Of a DNA stretch of 64,000 nt, positions 48,663 to 58,440 are shown one piece after another (position 1 is the stretch's first letter; each line of letters begins with the position of its first letter). This DNA comes from Clavibacter michiganensis subsp. tessellarius (lineage in GTDB: Bacteria > Actinomycetota > Actinomycetes > Actinomycetales > Microbacteriaceae). The notes beneath the pieces were generated by a model, which saw only the letters and a list, made by a program, of their open reading frames with translations, was not told the DNA's origin and searched no databases. The stretch covers positions 1,116,001 through 1,180,000 of the forward strand of contig NZ_CP040788.1 of assembly GCF_021922985.1 (NCBI RefSeq), written 5' to 3'. The position numbers and the translations under genes were made by a program.

Positions 48663-49895
48663 GTGGCAGACAACGATCAGACCCCCTGGGGCCGCGTCGA
48701 CGAGACGGGCACCGTCTTCCTCCGCGAGGGCGACGGCGAGCGCGTCGTGGGCCAGTACCCCGACGGGACCCCCGAGGAGGCGCTGGCCTACTTCCAGCGC
48801 AAGTTCACCGACCTCGCGGGCCAGGTCACGCTCCTGGAGCAGCGCGCCAAGCGCGGCGCCCCCGCCGCGGACGTCTCGAAGGCGGTCGCGCACCTCATCG
48901 AGGCGGTCGACGGCGCCAACGCCGTCGGCGACCTGCAGGCCCTGCGGGCCCGGCTCGACGTCCTCGCCGCCACCGTCGGCGAGCTCACGGAGAAGCAGGG
49001 CGAGGAGCAGCGCCAGGTCGTCCAGGCCGCCGTCGCCGAGCGCACCGCCATCGTCGAGGAGACCGAGCGCCTCGCGCAGCAGGACTTCTCGAAGGTGCAG
49101 TGGAAGCAGCTCACGGCCGAGGTCGACGGGCTGTTCGCGCGCTGGCAGCAGCACCAGCAGACGGGGCCGCGCCTGCCGAAGAACGACGCGAACGAGCTGT
49201 GGAAGCGCTTCCGCACCGCGCGATCCACCATCGACACCGAGCGCAAGGCGTTCTTCGCCGAGCTCGACAACGCCCACAAGGACGCCCGCTCGAAGAAGCA
49301 GGCCATCGTCGAGCAGGCGCGCGCCCTCGAGTCGCAGGGCGTCGGCGGCATCCCCGCCTACCGCCGCCTCCTCGACGAGTGGAAGCTCGCCGGCCGCGCC
49401 GGCAAGCGCTACGACGATGCGCTCTGGGCGCAGTTCAAGGCCGCGGGAGACGTGCTGTACGGCGCCAAGGCCGAGGTCGACGCGGCGGATGACGAGGAGC
49501 AGCAGGCCAACCTGCAGGCGAAGCTCGCCCTCCTCGACGAGGCCGAGCCCATCCTGCGGATCACGGAGCGCACCGCCGCGCGCGACAAGCTCACGGCCGT
49601 CCAGCTCCGGTGGGACGCCGTCGGACGGGTGCCTCGCGACAGCGTCAAGACCGTCGAGGACCGCCTCCGCAAGGTGGAGGCCCACGTCCGCACGCTCGAC
49701 GAGGAGTTCTGGCGCAAGAACAACCCCGAGACGAAGGCCCGCTCGGAGGGCCTCGCCTCGCAGCTCGGCGCCGCGATCGACAAGCTCCAGCGCGAGCTCG
49801 ACGCCGCGAAGGCCGAGGGCGACGCCCGCCGCATCGCCGAGGCCGAGGAGGCGCTCGCCGCCCGCCGCGTGTGGCTGGACGCGCTGGGCTCCTAG
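48663..49895 (+). CDS. DUF349 domain protein, coiled-coil rich
   Basis: This 410-residue soluble protein is highly charged and helical, with repeated three-helix segments typical of DUF349 (for example WKQLTAEVDGLFARWQQ, key residues W-W; LWKRFRTARSTI; YDDALWAQFKAAGDVLY). DUF349 proteins are common in actinobacteria; the function is not established. I chose GTG 48663 because AAGGTGG lies 5-6 nt upstream; the GTG at 48654 would be inside that SD. The strong terminator at 49916-49955 follows. Confidence 0.88.
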   Translation: MADNDQTPWGRVDETGTVFLREGDGERVVGQYPDGTPEEALAYFQRKFTDLAGQVTLLEQRAKRGAPAADVSKAVAHLIEAVDGANAVGDLQALRARLDVLAATVGELTEKQGEEQRQVVQAAVAERTAIVEETERLAQQDFSKVQWKQLTAEVDGLFARWQQHQQTGPRLPKNDANELWKRFRTARSTIDTERKAFFAELDNAHKDARSKKQAIVEQARALESQGVGGIPAYRRLLDEWKLAGRAGKRYDDALWAQFKAAGDVLYGAKAEVDAADDEEQQANLQAKLALLDEAEPILRITERTAARDKLTAVQLRWDAVGRVPRDSVKTVEDRLRKVEAHVRTLDEEFWRKNNPETKARSEGLASQLGAAIDKLQRELDAAKAEGDARRIAEAEEALAARRVWLDALGS

Positions 49896-49915
49896 CCCTC
49901 CTCCTCCGCACCGCC

Positions 49916-49955
49916 ACGACGGGCCGGGATCCTCCACAGGATCCCGGCCCGTCGT
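49916..49955 (+). terminator. Perfect 18-bp hairpin terminator after the DUF349 gene
   Basis: An 18-bp perfect inverted repeat with a 4-nt loop (CCAC) starts 20 nt after the stop. It is the most stable hairpin in the window. The next gene begins 22 nt later, so it probably has its own promoter or depends on read-through. Confidence 0.85.
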
Positions 49956-49977
49956 CCGTCCGGGGGCGGCGCCTGGC

Positions 49978-50598
49978 ATGGTGCGCCGCATGTCCCCGCG
50001 CCTCGCCCCCGTCCTGTCCGTCCTCGACCTCCCCCTCGCCGAGCTCTGCTCCGCCCGTCTCGACGGCGAGGTCTACGAGGTCGACGCCTGCTACTCCCCC
50101 GTGGACGAGCTCGCGTCCCCCTGGCTCCGCGCGGCCGCGCTGGCCGCCCAGGTCCCGTCCCGCCTCATCGCCGAGCGCCTGACCGCGGCGTGGGTGCACG
50201 GCGCCACGCGCCTGCCCCCTCGGACGCACGAGTACTGCGTCGACGCGGTGGCGCGGTGCCATCCGCCGGAGCTGCGCAACGTCCGCATCCGCGAGGTCGT
50301 CCTCGACGAGCGCGATGCCGTGGTCATGGCGGGCCTCCGCGTCACCACGCCGGTGCGCACCCTGTGCGACATCGCGCGCACCGTGGCGGACTTCACCCCG
50401 CGGCACGAGAGCGCGTGCCGCGGCCTGCTCGCGCTCCCCGACGTCACGGTGCCCGCCGCCCGCGCGCACCTGGAGGCCTCGGGGGCCCTGCCCGACAAGC
50501 GCCGTGCGCTGGCGCGTCTCGCGACGCTCGCCGAGGATGCGGTCTCAGACGCACCGGCCGCGGACGCCGGCACCGCCGCTCGGATCAGCCGCCGTTGA
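49978..50598 (+). CDS. AbiEi-like hypothetical protein (solitary antitoxin-type)
   Basis: This 206-residue protein (or 202 from the ATG at 49990, start MSPRLAPVL) resembles the AbiEi antitoxin-like proteins of actinobacteria by its IAERLTAAWVHGAT motif followed by VTTPVRTLCDIAR. It has no AbiEii nucleotidyltransferase partner next to it and no DUF559 nuclease domain, so it may be a DNA-binding orphan. Its last 14 bp overlap the 3' end of relA on the other strand. Family assignment is from memory and only moderately sure. Confidence 0.65.
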   Translation: MVRRMSPRLAPVLSVLDLPLAELCSARLDGEVYEVDACYSPVDELASPWLRAAALAAQVPSRLIAERLTAAWVHGATRLPPRTHEYCVDAVARCHPPELRNVRIREVVLDERDAVVMAGLRVTTPVRTLCDIARTVADFTPRHESACRGLLALPDVTVPAARAHLEASGALPDKRRALARLATLAEDAVSDAPAADAGTAARISRR

Positions 50599-52834
50599 CC
50601 CGGTACACGTCGTACACGGCGTCGATCCGCCGCACGGCGTTGAGGACGCGGTCGAGGTGCGTCACGTCGCCCATCTCGAACACGAACCGGCTGATGGCCA
50701 ACCGGTTCGAGGACGTGGAGACGGACGCGGACAGGATGTTCACGTGGTGCTCCGAGAGCACGCGCGTCACGTCGCTGAGCAGCCCGGAGCGATCGAGCGC
50801 CTCCACCTGGATGTGCACGAGGAACAGGCTCTTCGACGAGGGGGCCCACTCCACCTCGATCATGCGCTCGGGCTCGGAGCGCAGCGAGCCCACGTTGTGG
50901 CAGGACGCCTGGTGCACCGAGACGCCGGCACCCCGGGTCACGAAGCCGATGATCTCGTCCCCCGGGACGGGCGTGCAGCACTTGGCGAGCTTCACGAGGA
51001 TGTCCGGGGCGCCGCGCACGAGCACGCCGGAGTCGCTGTTGCGCGACACCCGGGAGCGCTGCGTGACGGCGAAGACCTCCTCCGCCTCCCCGCCGCTGTC
51101 GCCCTGGATCGAGGCGAGCACCTTCTCGATCACGGACTGGGTGGACACGTGGCCCTCGCCGACGGCCGCGTAGAGCGCGGCGACGTCGTCGAACTTCATG
51201 CTCTGGGCCACGTCCGAGAACGCGTCCTGGTTCATGAGCTTCTGGAGCGGGAGGTTCTGCTTGCGCATGGCGCGGGCGATGGCGTCCTTGCCCTGCTCGA
51301 TGGCCTCCTCGCGGCGCTCCTTGGTGAACCACTGCTTGATCTTGTTGCGGGCGCGGGCGCTCTTCACGAACGCGAGCCAGTCCTTGCTGGGACCGCTGTC
51401 CGGGTTCTTCGACGTGAAGACCTCGACGACGTCGCCGGTGGTCAGCGGGTTCTCGAGGGGCACGAGCCGCCCGTTGACCTTCGCGCCCATCGTGCGGTGG
51501 CCGACGTCCGTGTGCACGGCGTAAGCGAAGTCCACGGGCGTGCCGCCGGCGGGGAGCCCGATCACCTTCCCGTGCGGCGTGAAGACGTAGACCTCCTTCG
51601 CGCCGATCTCGAAGCGCAGGCTGTCGAGGAACTCCCCGGGGTCGGCGGTCTCGGACTGCCAGTCGGAGATGTGCGCGAGCCAGGCGAGGTCGGTGTCCCC
51701 CTGAGGCGACACCTCCGTCGTGCGGCCGCCGTTCATGCGCTCCTTGTACTTCCAATGCGCGGCGACGCCGAACTCGGCGCGCTGGTGCATCTCGTGCGTG
51801 CGGATCTGGATCTCGACGGGCCGCCCCTTCGGACCGATCACCGTCGTGTGGAGCGACTGGTAGAGGTTGAACTTCGGGGTGGCGATGTAGTCCTTGAACC
51901 GGCCGGGCACCGGGGTCCAGCGCGCGTGGATGGCTCCCAGCACCGCGTAGCAGTCGCGCAGGGAGTCCACCAGCACGCGGATGCCGACCAGGTCGTAGAT
52001 CTCGTCGAACTCGCGCCCGCGCACGACCATCTTCTGGTAGATCGAGTAGTACTGCTTCGGCCGGCCGGCGACCTTGCCGCGGATGCGCGCGGATCGGAGG
52101 TCGTCGTTGACGCTGTCGATCACCTGCTGCACGAACTCCTCGCGCTGCGGCGTGCGCTGCTTCACGAGGTTCTCGATCTCGACGTAGATCTTCGGATAGA
52201 GCACCGCGAACGAGAGGTCCTCGAGCTCCCATTTGATGGTCTGGATGCCGAGACGGTGCGCCAGCGGCGCGTAGATCTCAAGCGTCTCCTTGGCCTTCCG
52301 CTCGGCGGACGCCGACTCGACGAAGCCCCACGTGCGCGCGTTGTGCAGCCGGTCCGCCAGCTTCACCACGAGCACCCGGATGTCCTTCGACATCGCCACG
52401 ACCATCTTGCGCACGGTCTCGGCCTGCGCGCTGTCGCCGTACTTGAGCTTGTCGAGCTTCGTGACGCCGTCGACCAGCATGGCGATCTCGTCGCCGAAGT
52501 CGTGACGGAGCATGTCGAGCGTGTACTCGGTGTCCTCGACCGTGTCGTGCAGGAGCGCGGCCGCGAGCGTCTTGGGGCCGATGCCGAGGTCGGCGAGGAT
52601 CTGCGCCACGGCCACCGGATGGGTGATGTACGGCTCGCCGCTCTTGCGCTTCTGGCCCTCGTGCGCGCGCTCCGCGACGGCGTAGGCCCGCTCGATCAGG
52701 CCCATGTCGGCCTTCGGGTGGTGCAGCCGCGCGGTGCGGATGAGCTGCTCGACGGCGCCGGCCGGCTGCGCCCGCGAGAACAGGCGGGGCACGAGGCGCC
52801 GGAGGGAAGCCGTGCTCGAGGTCGTCTCCGTCAT
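50585..52834 (-). CDS. relA: Bifunctional (p)ppGpp synthetase/hydrolase (Rel)
   Basis: Rel makes and degrades the stringent-response alarmone (p)ppGpp. The 749-residue protein has the HD hydrolase domain with HDTVED at 96-101, the synthetase domain (GRPKQYYSIYQK; EIQIRT), a TGS domain (VYVFTPHGKVIGLPAG, key residues TPHG), the zinc-finger-like CC pair (KCCTPVPGDEI), and a C-terminal ACT domain. Both catalytic domains look intact. ATG 52834 is chosen because GGGAGG lies 7 nt upstream. A GATAAT -10 box lies 34 nt before the ATG inside an inverted repeat. Confidence 0.97.
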   Translation of the reverse strand: MTETTSSTASLRRLVPRLFSRAQPAGAVEQLIRTARLHHPKADMGLIERAYAVAERAHEGQKRKSGEPYITHPVAVAQILADLGIGPKTLAAALLHDTVEDTEYTLDMLRHDFGDEIAMLVDGVTKLDKLKYGDSAQAETVRKMVVAMSKDIRVLVVKLADRLHNARTWGFVESASAERKAKETLEIYAPLAHRLGIQTIKWELEDLSFAVLYPKIYVEIENLVKQRTPQREEFVQQVIDSVNDDLRSARIRGKVAGRPKQYYSIYQKMVVRGREFDEIYDLVGIRVLVDSLRDCYAVLGAIHARWTPVPGRFKDYIATPKFNLYQSLHTTVIGPKGRPVEIQIRTHEMHQRAEFGVAAHWKYKERMNGGRTTEVSPQGDTDLAWLAHISDWQSETADPGEFLDSLRFEIGAKEVYVFTPHGKVIGLPAGGTPVDFAYAVHTDVGHRTMGAKVNGRLVPLENPLTTGDVVEVFTSKNPDSGPSKDWLAFVKSARARNKIKQWFTKERREEAIEQGKDAIARAMRKQNLPLQKLMNQDAFSDVAQSMKFDDVAALYAAVGEGHVSTQSVIEKVLASIQGDSGGEAEEVFAVTQRSRVSRNSDSGVLVRGAPDILVKLAKCCTPVPGDEIIGFVTRGAGVSVHQASCHNVGSLRSEPERMIEVEWAPSSKSLFLVHIQVEALDRSGLLSDVTRVLSEHHVNILSASVSTSSNRLAISRFVFEMGDVTHLDRVLNAVRRIDAVYDVYRVNGG

Positions 52835-52851
52835 CGTCCAGCCTCCCAGCC

Positions 52852-52885
52852 GTCTGCTGGTGACCAAATTATCACCGCGGCAGAC
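52852..52885. repeat. Inverted repeat around the relA promoter
   Basis: GTCTGC...GCAGAC (6 bp) encloses GGTGA...TCACC (5 bp), with an 8-nt centre. The relA -10 box GATAAT (52868-52873) lies inside it. As RNA it could also be the terminator of the secDF-rhodanese transcript. Confidence 0.6.
52868..52873 (-). promoter_or_regulatory. Probable -10 box of relA
   Basis: GATAAT differs by one base from TATAAT and stands out in a 73% GC region. The transcription start would be near 52861, leaving a 27-nt leader with a good SD. Confidence 0.65.
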
Positions 52886-52921
52886 CGCCCCCGACCACTG
52901 CTCCGGCCGGACGGACGCGGA

Positions 52922-53281
52922 TCAGGCCACGCGGCCGGGAGCCCCGTCGTCCGTCACGACGTCACCGCCCATCTCGGACCACGCCTGCATGCCGCCGGTG
53001 ACGTTGGACGCCGCGAAGCCCCCGCGCAGCAGGGCCTGCGCGGCGAGGGACGACCGGTGCCCGGAGCGGCAGACCACGGCGATGTGCTCGTCGGCCGGCA
53101 GCTCGTCGACCCGCGCCTGGAGCTCGCCCATGGGGATGTGGTGCGCCACCGCGGAATGACCGGCCGCCCACTCGTCGTCCTCGCGCACGTCGAGGAGCCA
53201 GGACTCCCCGGTCGTCGTGCGGGCCTTGGCCGTGGCGGCGTCGATGTCCTCGGGGACGCCCGCTCCGTGTGCGCTGCTCAT
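52922..53281 (-). CDS. Rhodanese-like domain protein
   Basis: This 119-residue single rhodanese domain has the sulfur-carrying Cys71 in the loop CRSGHRS and the earlier LLDVREDDEWAAGHSAVAHHIPMGEL (key residues DVRE, GH). It may be a thiosulfate sulfurtransferase or sulfur carrier. ATG 53281 overlaps the secF stop (ATGA), so it is co-expressed with the Sec genes. In many actinobacteria apt sits at this place between secF and relA. Confidence 0.93.
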   Translation of the reverse strand: MSSAHGAGVPEDIDAATAKARTTTGESWLLDVREDDEWAAGHSAVAHHIPMGELQARVDELPADEHIAVVCRSGHRSSLAAQALLRGGFAASNVTGGMQAWSEMGGDVVTDDGAPGRVA

Positions 53282-54288
53282 GCCTCCACCGTAGCCGCGG
53301 CACGCTCGGCCTGGGCACGGCTGGCGGCCGCGGCGGCGCGCGCGTCGCCCTTCTTGACCTTCGGCTCGTTCTCGCGGAGGTGCGCGTAGAGCGGAGCCGC
53401 CAGGAAGATCGTGGAGTACGTGCCGACGATGATGCCGATGAAGAGCGACAGCGCGATGTCGCGCAGGGTGCCCGCGCCCAGCACCACGGCCCCGATGAAG
53501 AGGATGGAGCCGACCGGCAGGATCGCGACGATGGACGTGTTGATGGAGCGCACGAGCGTCTGGTTGACGGCGAGGTTCACCGACTGGCCGAACGTGCGCC
53601 GGGACTCCTGCCCGTCCTCGGCGGTGTTCTCGCGGATCTTGTCGAAGACCACGACCGTGTCGTACAGCGAGTAGCCGAGGATCGTGAGGAAGCCGATGAC
53701 CGCGGCGGGCGTGACCTCGAATCCGGTGATGCCGTAGATGCCGGCCGTGAGCACGAGGTCGTGGAGCAGGGCGACGATGGCCGCGACGGACATCTTCCAG
53801 GTGCGGAAGTACACCGACATGACGAGCGCGGCCAGCGCGAGGAACACCACGAGCCCCCACAGCGCCTGGCGGGTGATGTCCTGGCCCCAGGACGGGCCGA
53901 TGAACGACTCGGTGACGCTCGACGCCTCGACGCCGTACGCCGTGGCGAGGGCTTGGCGGACGGCGGTGCTGTCCGCGGGCTCGAGCTGGTCGGTCTGGAC
54001 GCGCACGCCGTCGGACCCGACGCTCGAGACGCGGGCCGGGACGGGCGTCACGGTGGCCACCGCGTCGCTCGCGATGTCCTGCGACTGCGAGGACGCCCCG
54101 CTCACCGTGAACTCGGATCCGCCCGTGAACTCGATGCCGAAGGTGAACCCGCCGCGGACCAGCGGCCCGAGGATCGAGATGAGGATGCACACGGCGGCGA
54201 TGCCGTACCAGAGCTTGCGGCGCCCGACGATGTCGAACGAGCGCTTGCCCGTGTAGAGGTCGTTGCCGAACTCGGAGAAGCCAGCCAT
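53278..54288 (-). CDS. secF: Protein translocase subunit SecF
   Basis: SecF with SecD and YajC uses the proton gradient to help secreted proteins leave the Sec channel. The 336-residue protein has a first helix near 24-44, the FGIEFTGGSEF motif, a periplasmic loop and five later helices, including GYSLYDTVVVFDKIREN and the NQTLVRSINTS motif. The C terminus is K-, A- and R-rich. Its ATG overlaps the secD stop by one base (TGATG). Confidence 0.96.
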   Translation of the reverse strand: MAGFSEFGNDLYTGKRSFDIVGRRKLWYGIAAVCILISILGPLVRGGFTFGIEFTGGSEFTVSGASSQSQDIASDAVATVTPVPARVSSVGSDGVRVQTDQLEPADSTAVRQALATAYGVEASSVTESFIGPSWGQDITRQALWGLVVFLALAALVMSVYFRTWKMSVAAIVALLHDLVLTAGIYGITGFEVTPAAVIGFLTILGYSLYDTVVVFDKIRENTAEDGQESRRTFGQSVNLAVNQTLVRSINTSIVAILPVGSILFIGAVVLGAGTLRDIALSLFIGIIVGTYSTIFLAAPLYAHLRENEPKVKKGDARAAAAASRAQAERAAATVEA

Positions 54289-56102
54289 CAGTCGTCCCTG
54301 CTCGTGTCGTCGGAGCGCGGCGCGTCGATCGTCGCGGTCGAGGTGGTGCCTGTGGGGGCGCCCTGCGCGGCCTTGCGCTCGGCGATGGTCTGCCGGCGCG
54401 CCGCCTCCTTCGCCGCGGCGGTGCCACGGCCCGTCGGGGCGGTCGGCGTGCGGAAGGTCGCGCGGCCGCGGTAGACCGCCCCGAGCGCCCGCGGGTCGAG
54501 CCCGCTCATGCGGTGGCCCTCGGCGAAGAAGCGGCGCTCCGCGAGCAGCTGCAGGATCGGGTGGGTGAAGAGCGACACGACGATGAGGTCGATGATCGTC
54601 GTGAGCCCGAGCGTGAGCGCGAAGCCCTTCACGTTGCCGACCGCGAGGATGAAGAGCACCGCGGCGGCGAGGAAGTTGACCGTGTCGGACGCGATGATCG
54701 TGCGCAGCGCGCGCTTCCAGCCCTGCTCGACCGACGAGACCAGGCCGCGGCCGTCGCGGAGCTCGTCCTTGATGCGTTCGAAGTACACGATGAACGAGTC
54801 CGCCGTGATGCCGATGGCCACGATGAGCCCCGCCACCCCGGCGAGCGAGAGCCGGTACCCCTCCCGCCAGCTCAGGAGCGTGATGAGCAGGTACGTGATG
54901 ACGGCGGCGATGGCGAGCGAGGCCACCGTCACCATGCCGAGCGCCCGGTACTGCACGAGCGAGTAGAGCACCACGAGCACGAGGCCGATGAGTCCCGCGA
55001 TGAGGCCGCTGGTGAGCTGCGAGGATCCGAGCGTCGCGGAGATGACGTCGGAGCTCTGCAGCGTGAAGCTCAGCGGCAGGGCGCCGAACTTGAGCTGGTC
55101 GGCCAGCGCCTTGGCGCTGTCCTGCGTGAAGTTGCCCGTGATGGACGGCTTGCCGTTGGTGACGACGCCCTGCGTGACGGGCGCCGAGATGACCTCGTTG
55201 TCGAGGACGAAGGCGAACTGGTTGCGCGGGGACTCGAGGGTGATGAGCCGGGTCGACATGTCGCCGAACTGCTTCGTGCCGTCGCCGTCGAAGACGAGGT
55301 TGACGGACCACGTGCCCGTGCTGACGCCCTGGCTGGACTGCTGCAGGCCGCTCGTGGCGTCGGAGATGGTGCTGCCGTCGACCTCGACCGGGCCGAGCAC
55401 GTACTTGGCCGCCCCGTCGTCGGAGCAGGCGATGATCGCGCGGTCGGCGGGTGCCGCCTGGCCGTCGCTCTCGGGCGCGGTGGCGCAGTCGTAGGCGGCG
55501 AACTGGGCCTGGAGCCGCGGGGTGACCCAGGAGACGTCGCTGGGGCCGGTGGGCTCCGCGGTCGGCTCGTCGGAGAGCGTGGCGGGATCGGGCGTGGCCT
55601 CGGCGGCCGGCGTCTCGGCCGCGGGGGTCGACCCGTCGGTGGGGGCCGGCGCGGATCCGTCCGTCGGGGTCGGCGTGGGCGTCGCGCCGACGGAGGAGGT
55701 GCCGGGTGCTCCGACGAGGACGGGACGGAGCTCGAGCTTCGCGGAGGACTGCAGGCGCTGCATCGTGGCGGCGTCCGGCTCGCCCGGGAGGCTCACGACG
55801 ATGTTGCTGCCGCCCTGCGTCGTGATCTCCGCCTCGGAGACGCCGCTGGCGTCGACGCGCTGGCGGATGATCGACACCGCCTGGGCGAGCTGCTCGCTCG
55901 TGGGACCGGAGGACGCGCCGTCCAGCTGGGGCGCCAGGATGATCTGCGTCCCGCCCTCGAGGTCGAGCGCGAGCTTCGGGGTCCACGACCCGTTGCTGAA
56001 GGCCACGCTCGCGGCGTTGCCGCCGGCGAGGAGGCCGATGATCACGAGCAGCCAGACGAGCTTGCGCCGGGCCTTGCGTACCGGTGTGGGCGACTTGGCC
56101 AC
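54288..56102 (-). CDS. secD: Protein translocase subunit SecD
   Basis: SecD is the large partner of SecF. The 604-residue protein has an N-terminal helix (about 14-33), the LDLEGGTQI motif, a periplasmic domain and six C-terminal helices with the SxxADSFIVYFERIKDE motif. A 60-residue Pro/Thr/Ala/Glu-rich insertion at about 137-190 lies in the periplasmic part and is probably disordered. The start is GTG 56102, behind a hairpin in the gap to yajC. Confidence 0.96.
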   Translation of the reverse strand: MAKSPTPVRKARRKLVWLLVIIGLLAGGNAASVAFSNGSWTPKLALDLEGGTQIILAPQLDGASSGPTSEQLAQAVSIIRQRVDASGVSEAEITTQGGSNIVVSLPGEPDAATMQRLQSSAKLELRPVLVGAPGTSSVGATPTPTPTDGSAPAPTDGSTPAAETPAAEATPDPATLSDEPTAEPTGPSDVSWVTPRLQAQFAAYDCATAPESDGQAAPADRAIIACSDDGAAKYVLGPVEVDGSTISDATSGLQQSSQGVSTGTWSVNLVFDGDGTKQFGDMSTRLITLESPRNQFAFVLDNEVISAPVTQGVVTNGKPSITGNFTQDSAKALADQLKFGALPLSFTLQSSDVISATLGSSQLTSGLIAGLIGLVLVVLYSLVQYRALGMVTVASLAIAAVITYLLITLLSWREGYRLSLAGVAGLIVAIGITADSFIVYFERIKDELRDGRGLVSSVEQGWKRALRTIIASDTVNFLAAAVLFILAVGNVKGFALTLGLTTIIDLIVVSLFTHPILQLLAERRFFAEGHRMSGLDPRALGAVYRGRATFRTPTAPTGRGTAAAKEAARRQTIAERKAAQGAPTGTTSTATIDAPRSDDTSRDD

Positions 56103-56179
56103 CTGGACACTCGACTTTCTCCGCGGGACGGCCGCCGCGGCGTCGCGGTCCCGGATGGGTGGGGGAGCTGGCCCGGGCG

Positions 56180-56210
56180 CGATCCCGCCCGGGTGCGGCG
56201 GGCGGGATCG
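56180..56210 (-). terminator. Hairpin between yajC and secD
   Basis: A perfect 12-bp inverted repeat (CGATCCCGCCCG / CGGGCGGGATCG) with a 7-nt loop, 17 nt after the yajC stop. It could stop or attenuate transcription between yajC and secD, or limit mRNA decay. Confidence 0.55.
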
Positions 56211-56227
56211 GCCGCCCGCCCGGTGGA

Positions 56228-56617
56228 TCAGGGGCGCGCGGTGGGCGCGTCGCCGTCGTCGTGGCGACGGCCGGCGTCCGTGCTGCCGGCCTCGTCGACG
56301 ACGTCGGTGGCCGGGGCGTCGTCCACGAGCTCGCTGGCGTCGTCCGCGACCGCGACGGTCGGCTCGACGACCCGGGCGATGGTCTGGCGGTGCAGCTTCA
56401 GGACCGTGCCGGGCGAGACCTCGAGGTACGCGAGGTTGTTCTCCTCGTCGAAGGAGACCAGCGTCCCGTAGATGCCGGAGGCCGTCATGACCTCGGCGCC
56501 GGGCACCATCTGCGTCTGCAGCGCGGCCAGGTCCTTCTGGCGCTTCCGGCTGTTGCGGAACATGAAGAAGATGAGCAGCGCCAGGACGGCGAACATGATC
56601 AGGGTGAACGGGTCCAT
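56228..56617 (-). CDS. yajC: Preprotein translocase subunit YajC
   Basis: YajC is the small SecDF partner. The 129-residue protein has one N-terminal helix (about 4-20), the basic RNSRKRQKD segment and the conserved MVPGAEVMTASGIYGTLVSF region (key residues PGxxVMTxxGIYG), then an acidic tail. ATG 56617 is preferred over the open extension to 56704, which overlaps the ruvB stop and is not YajC-like. A TATGAT hexamer lies 76 nt upstream. Confidence 0.95.
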   Translation of the reverse strand: MDPFTLIMFAVLALLIFFMFRNSRKRQKDLAALQTQMVPGAEVMTASGIYGTLVSFDEENNLAYLEVSPGTVLKLHRQTIARVVEPTVAVADDASELVDDAPATDVVDEAGSTDAGRRHDDGDAPTARP

Positions 56618-56693
56618 GCGGGACGGGCCTTTCAGGAGCTGGGGGTGTACGGACACGACGAACCGGCGACGTTCCGCGGGAGGCCAGCTTGAA

Positions 56694-57778
<1,085 letters not shown>

Positions 57779-57782
<4 letters not shown>

Positions 57783-58423
57783 CGGTCGACCGCCGCACCG
57801 GCCGCGGCGGCGCCCGGCGCCTGCTGCGGGCCGAGCATCCCGAGCGCGACGCGGAGGAGGCGCGGCATGTCGGCGGAGGCGCCCTGCTCCTCGGCGGCGG
57901 CGACCGCGTCGTCGACGGCCGTGCGGGCGACGCGCTCGGACCAGCCGAGGCCCACGAGCGCGGTGAGGACGTCCGCGGTGACGGAGGACGGCGCGGACGC
58001 CGCGGAGCGCGACCGCGCCTGCGTGACCACGAGCTTGCCCGCCAGCTGCAGCACGATGAGCTTGGCGGTCTTGGGTCCGATGCCGGAGACGCGGCGGAAG
58101 GCGGCGTCGTCCTCGACGGCGATCGCCCGCGCCATGGCCTCGGGATCCAGGTGCTCGAGCACCGCGAGGGCCGACTTCGGGCCGACGCCGGTGACGCCGC
58201 AGAGCAGCTCGAAGGCGCGGAGCTCGTCCGGTCCGGGGAAGCCGAAGAGGGTGAGCGAGTCCTCGCGGACGACGAGCGACGTGAGCACGGTGGCCTCGGA
58301 TCCGTGCCGCAGCTCGAGCGCGTGCCGCGGCGTCACCTGGACGCCGTAGCCCACCCCGTGGACCTCCAGCAGGAGGGTCTGACCGGAGACGGACAGCACG
58401 GTGCCGCGGAGGGAGGAGATCAC
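57779..58423 (-). CDS. ruvA: Holliday junction DNA-binding protein RuvA
   Basis: RuvA binds four-way junctions. The 214-residue protein has an OB fold ([28 protein letters not shown], key residues RG and GVGYG), two helix-hairpin-helix motifs ([23 protein letters not shown]), a flexible A- and S-rich link and the RuvB-contacting domain III. The start GTG 58423 (VISSLRG) fits the family. It lies 17 nt after ruvC. Confidence 0.97.
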
Positions 58424-58440
58424 GCCCACAACCCTACGAG

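Noticed and set aside
49978..50598. A complete AbiE toxin-antitoxin system
   Set aside because: No AbiEii-like nucleotidyltransferase gene lies on either side; the neighbours are a DUF349 gene and relA.
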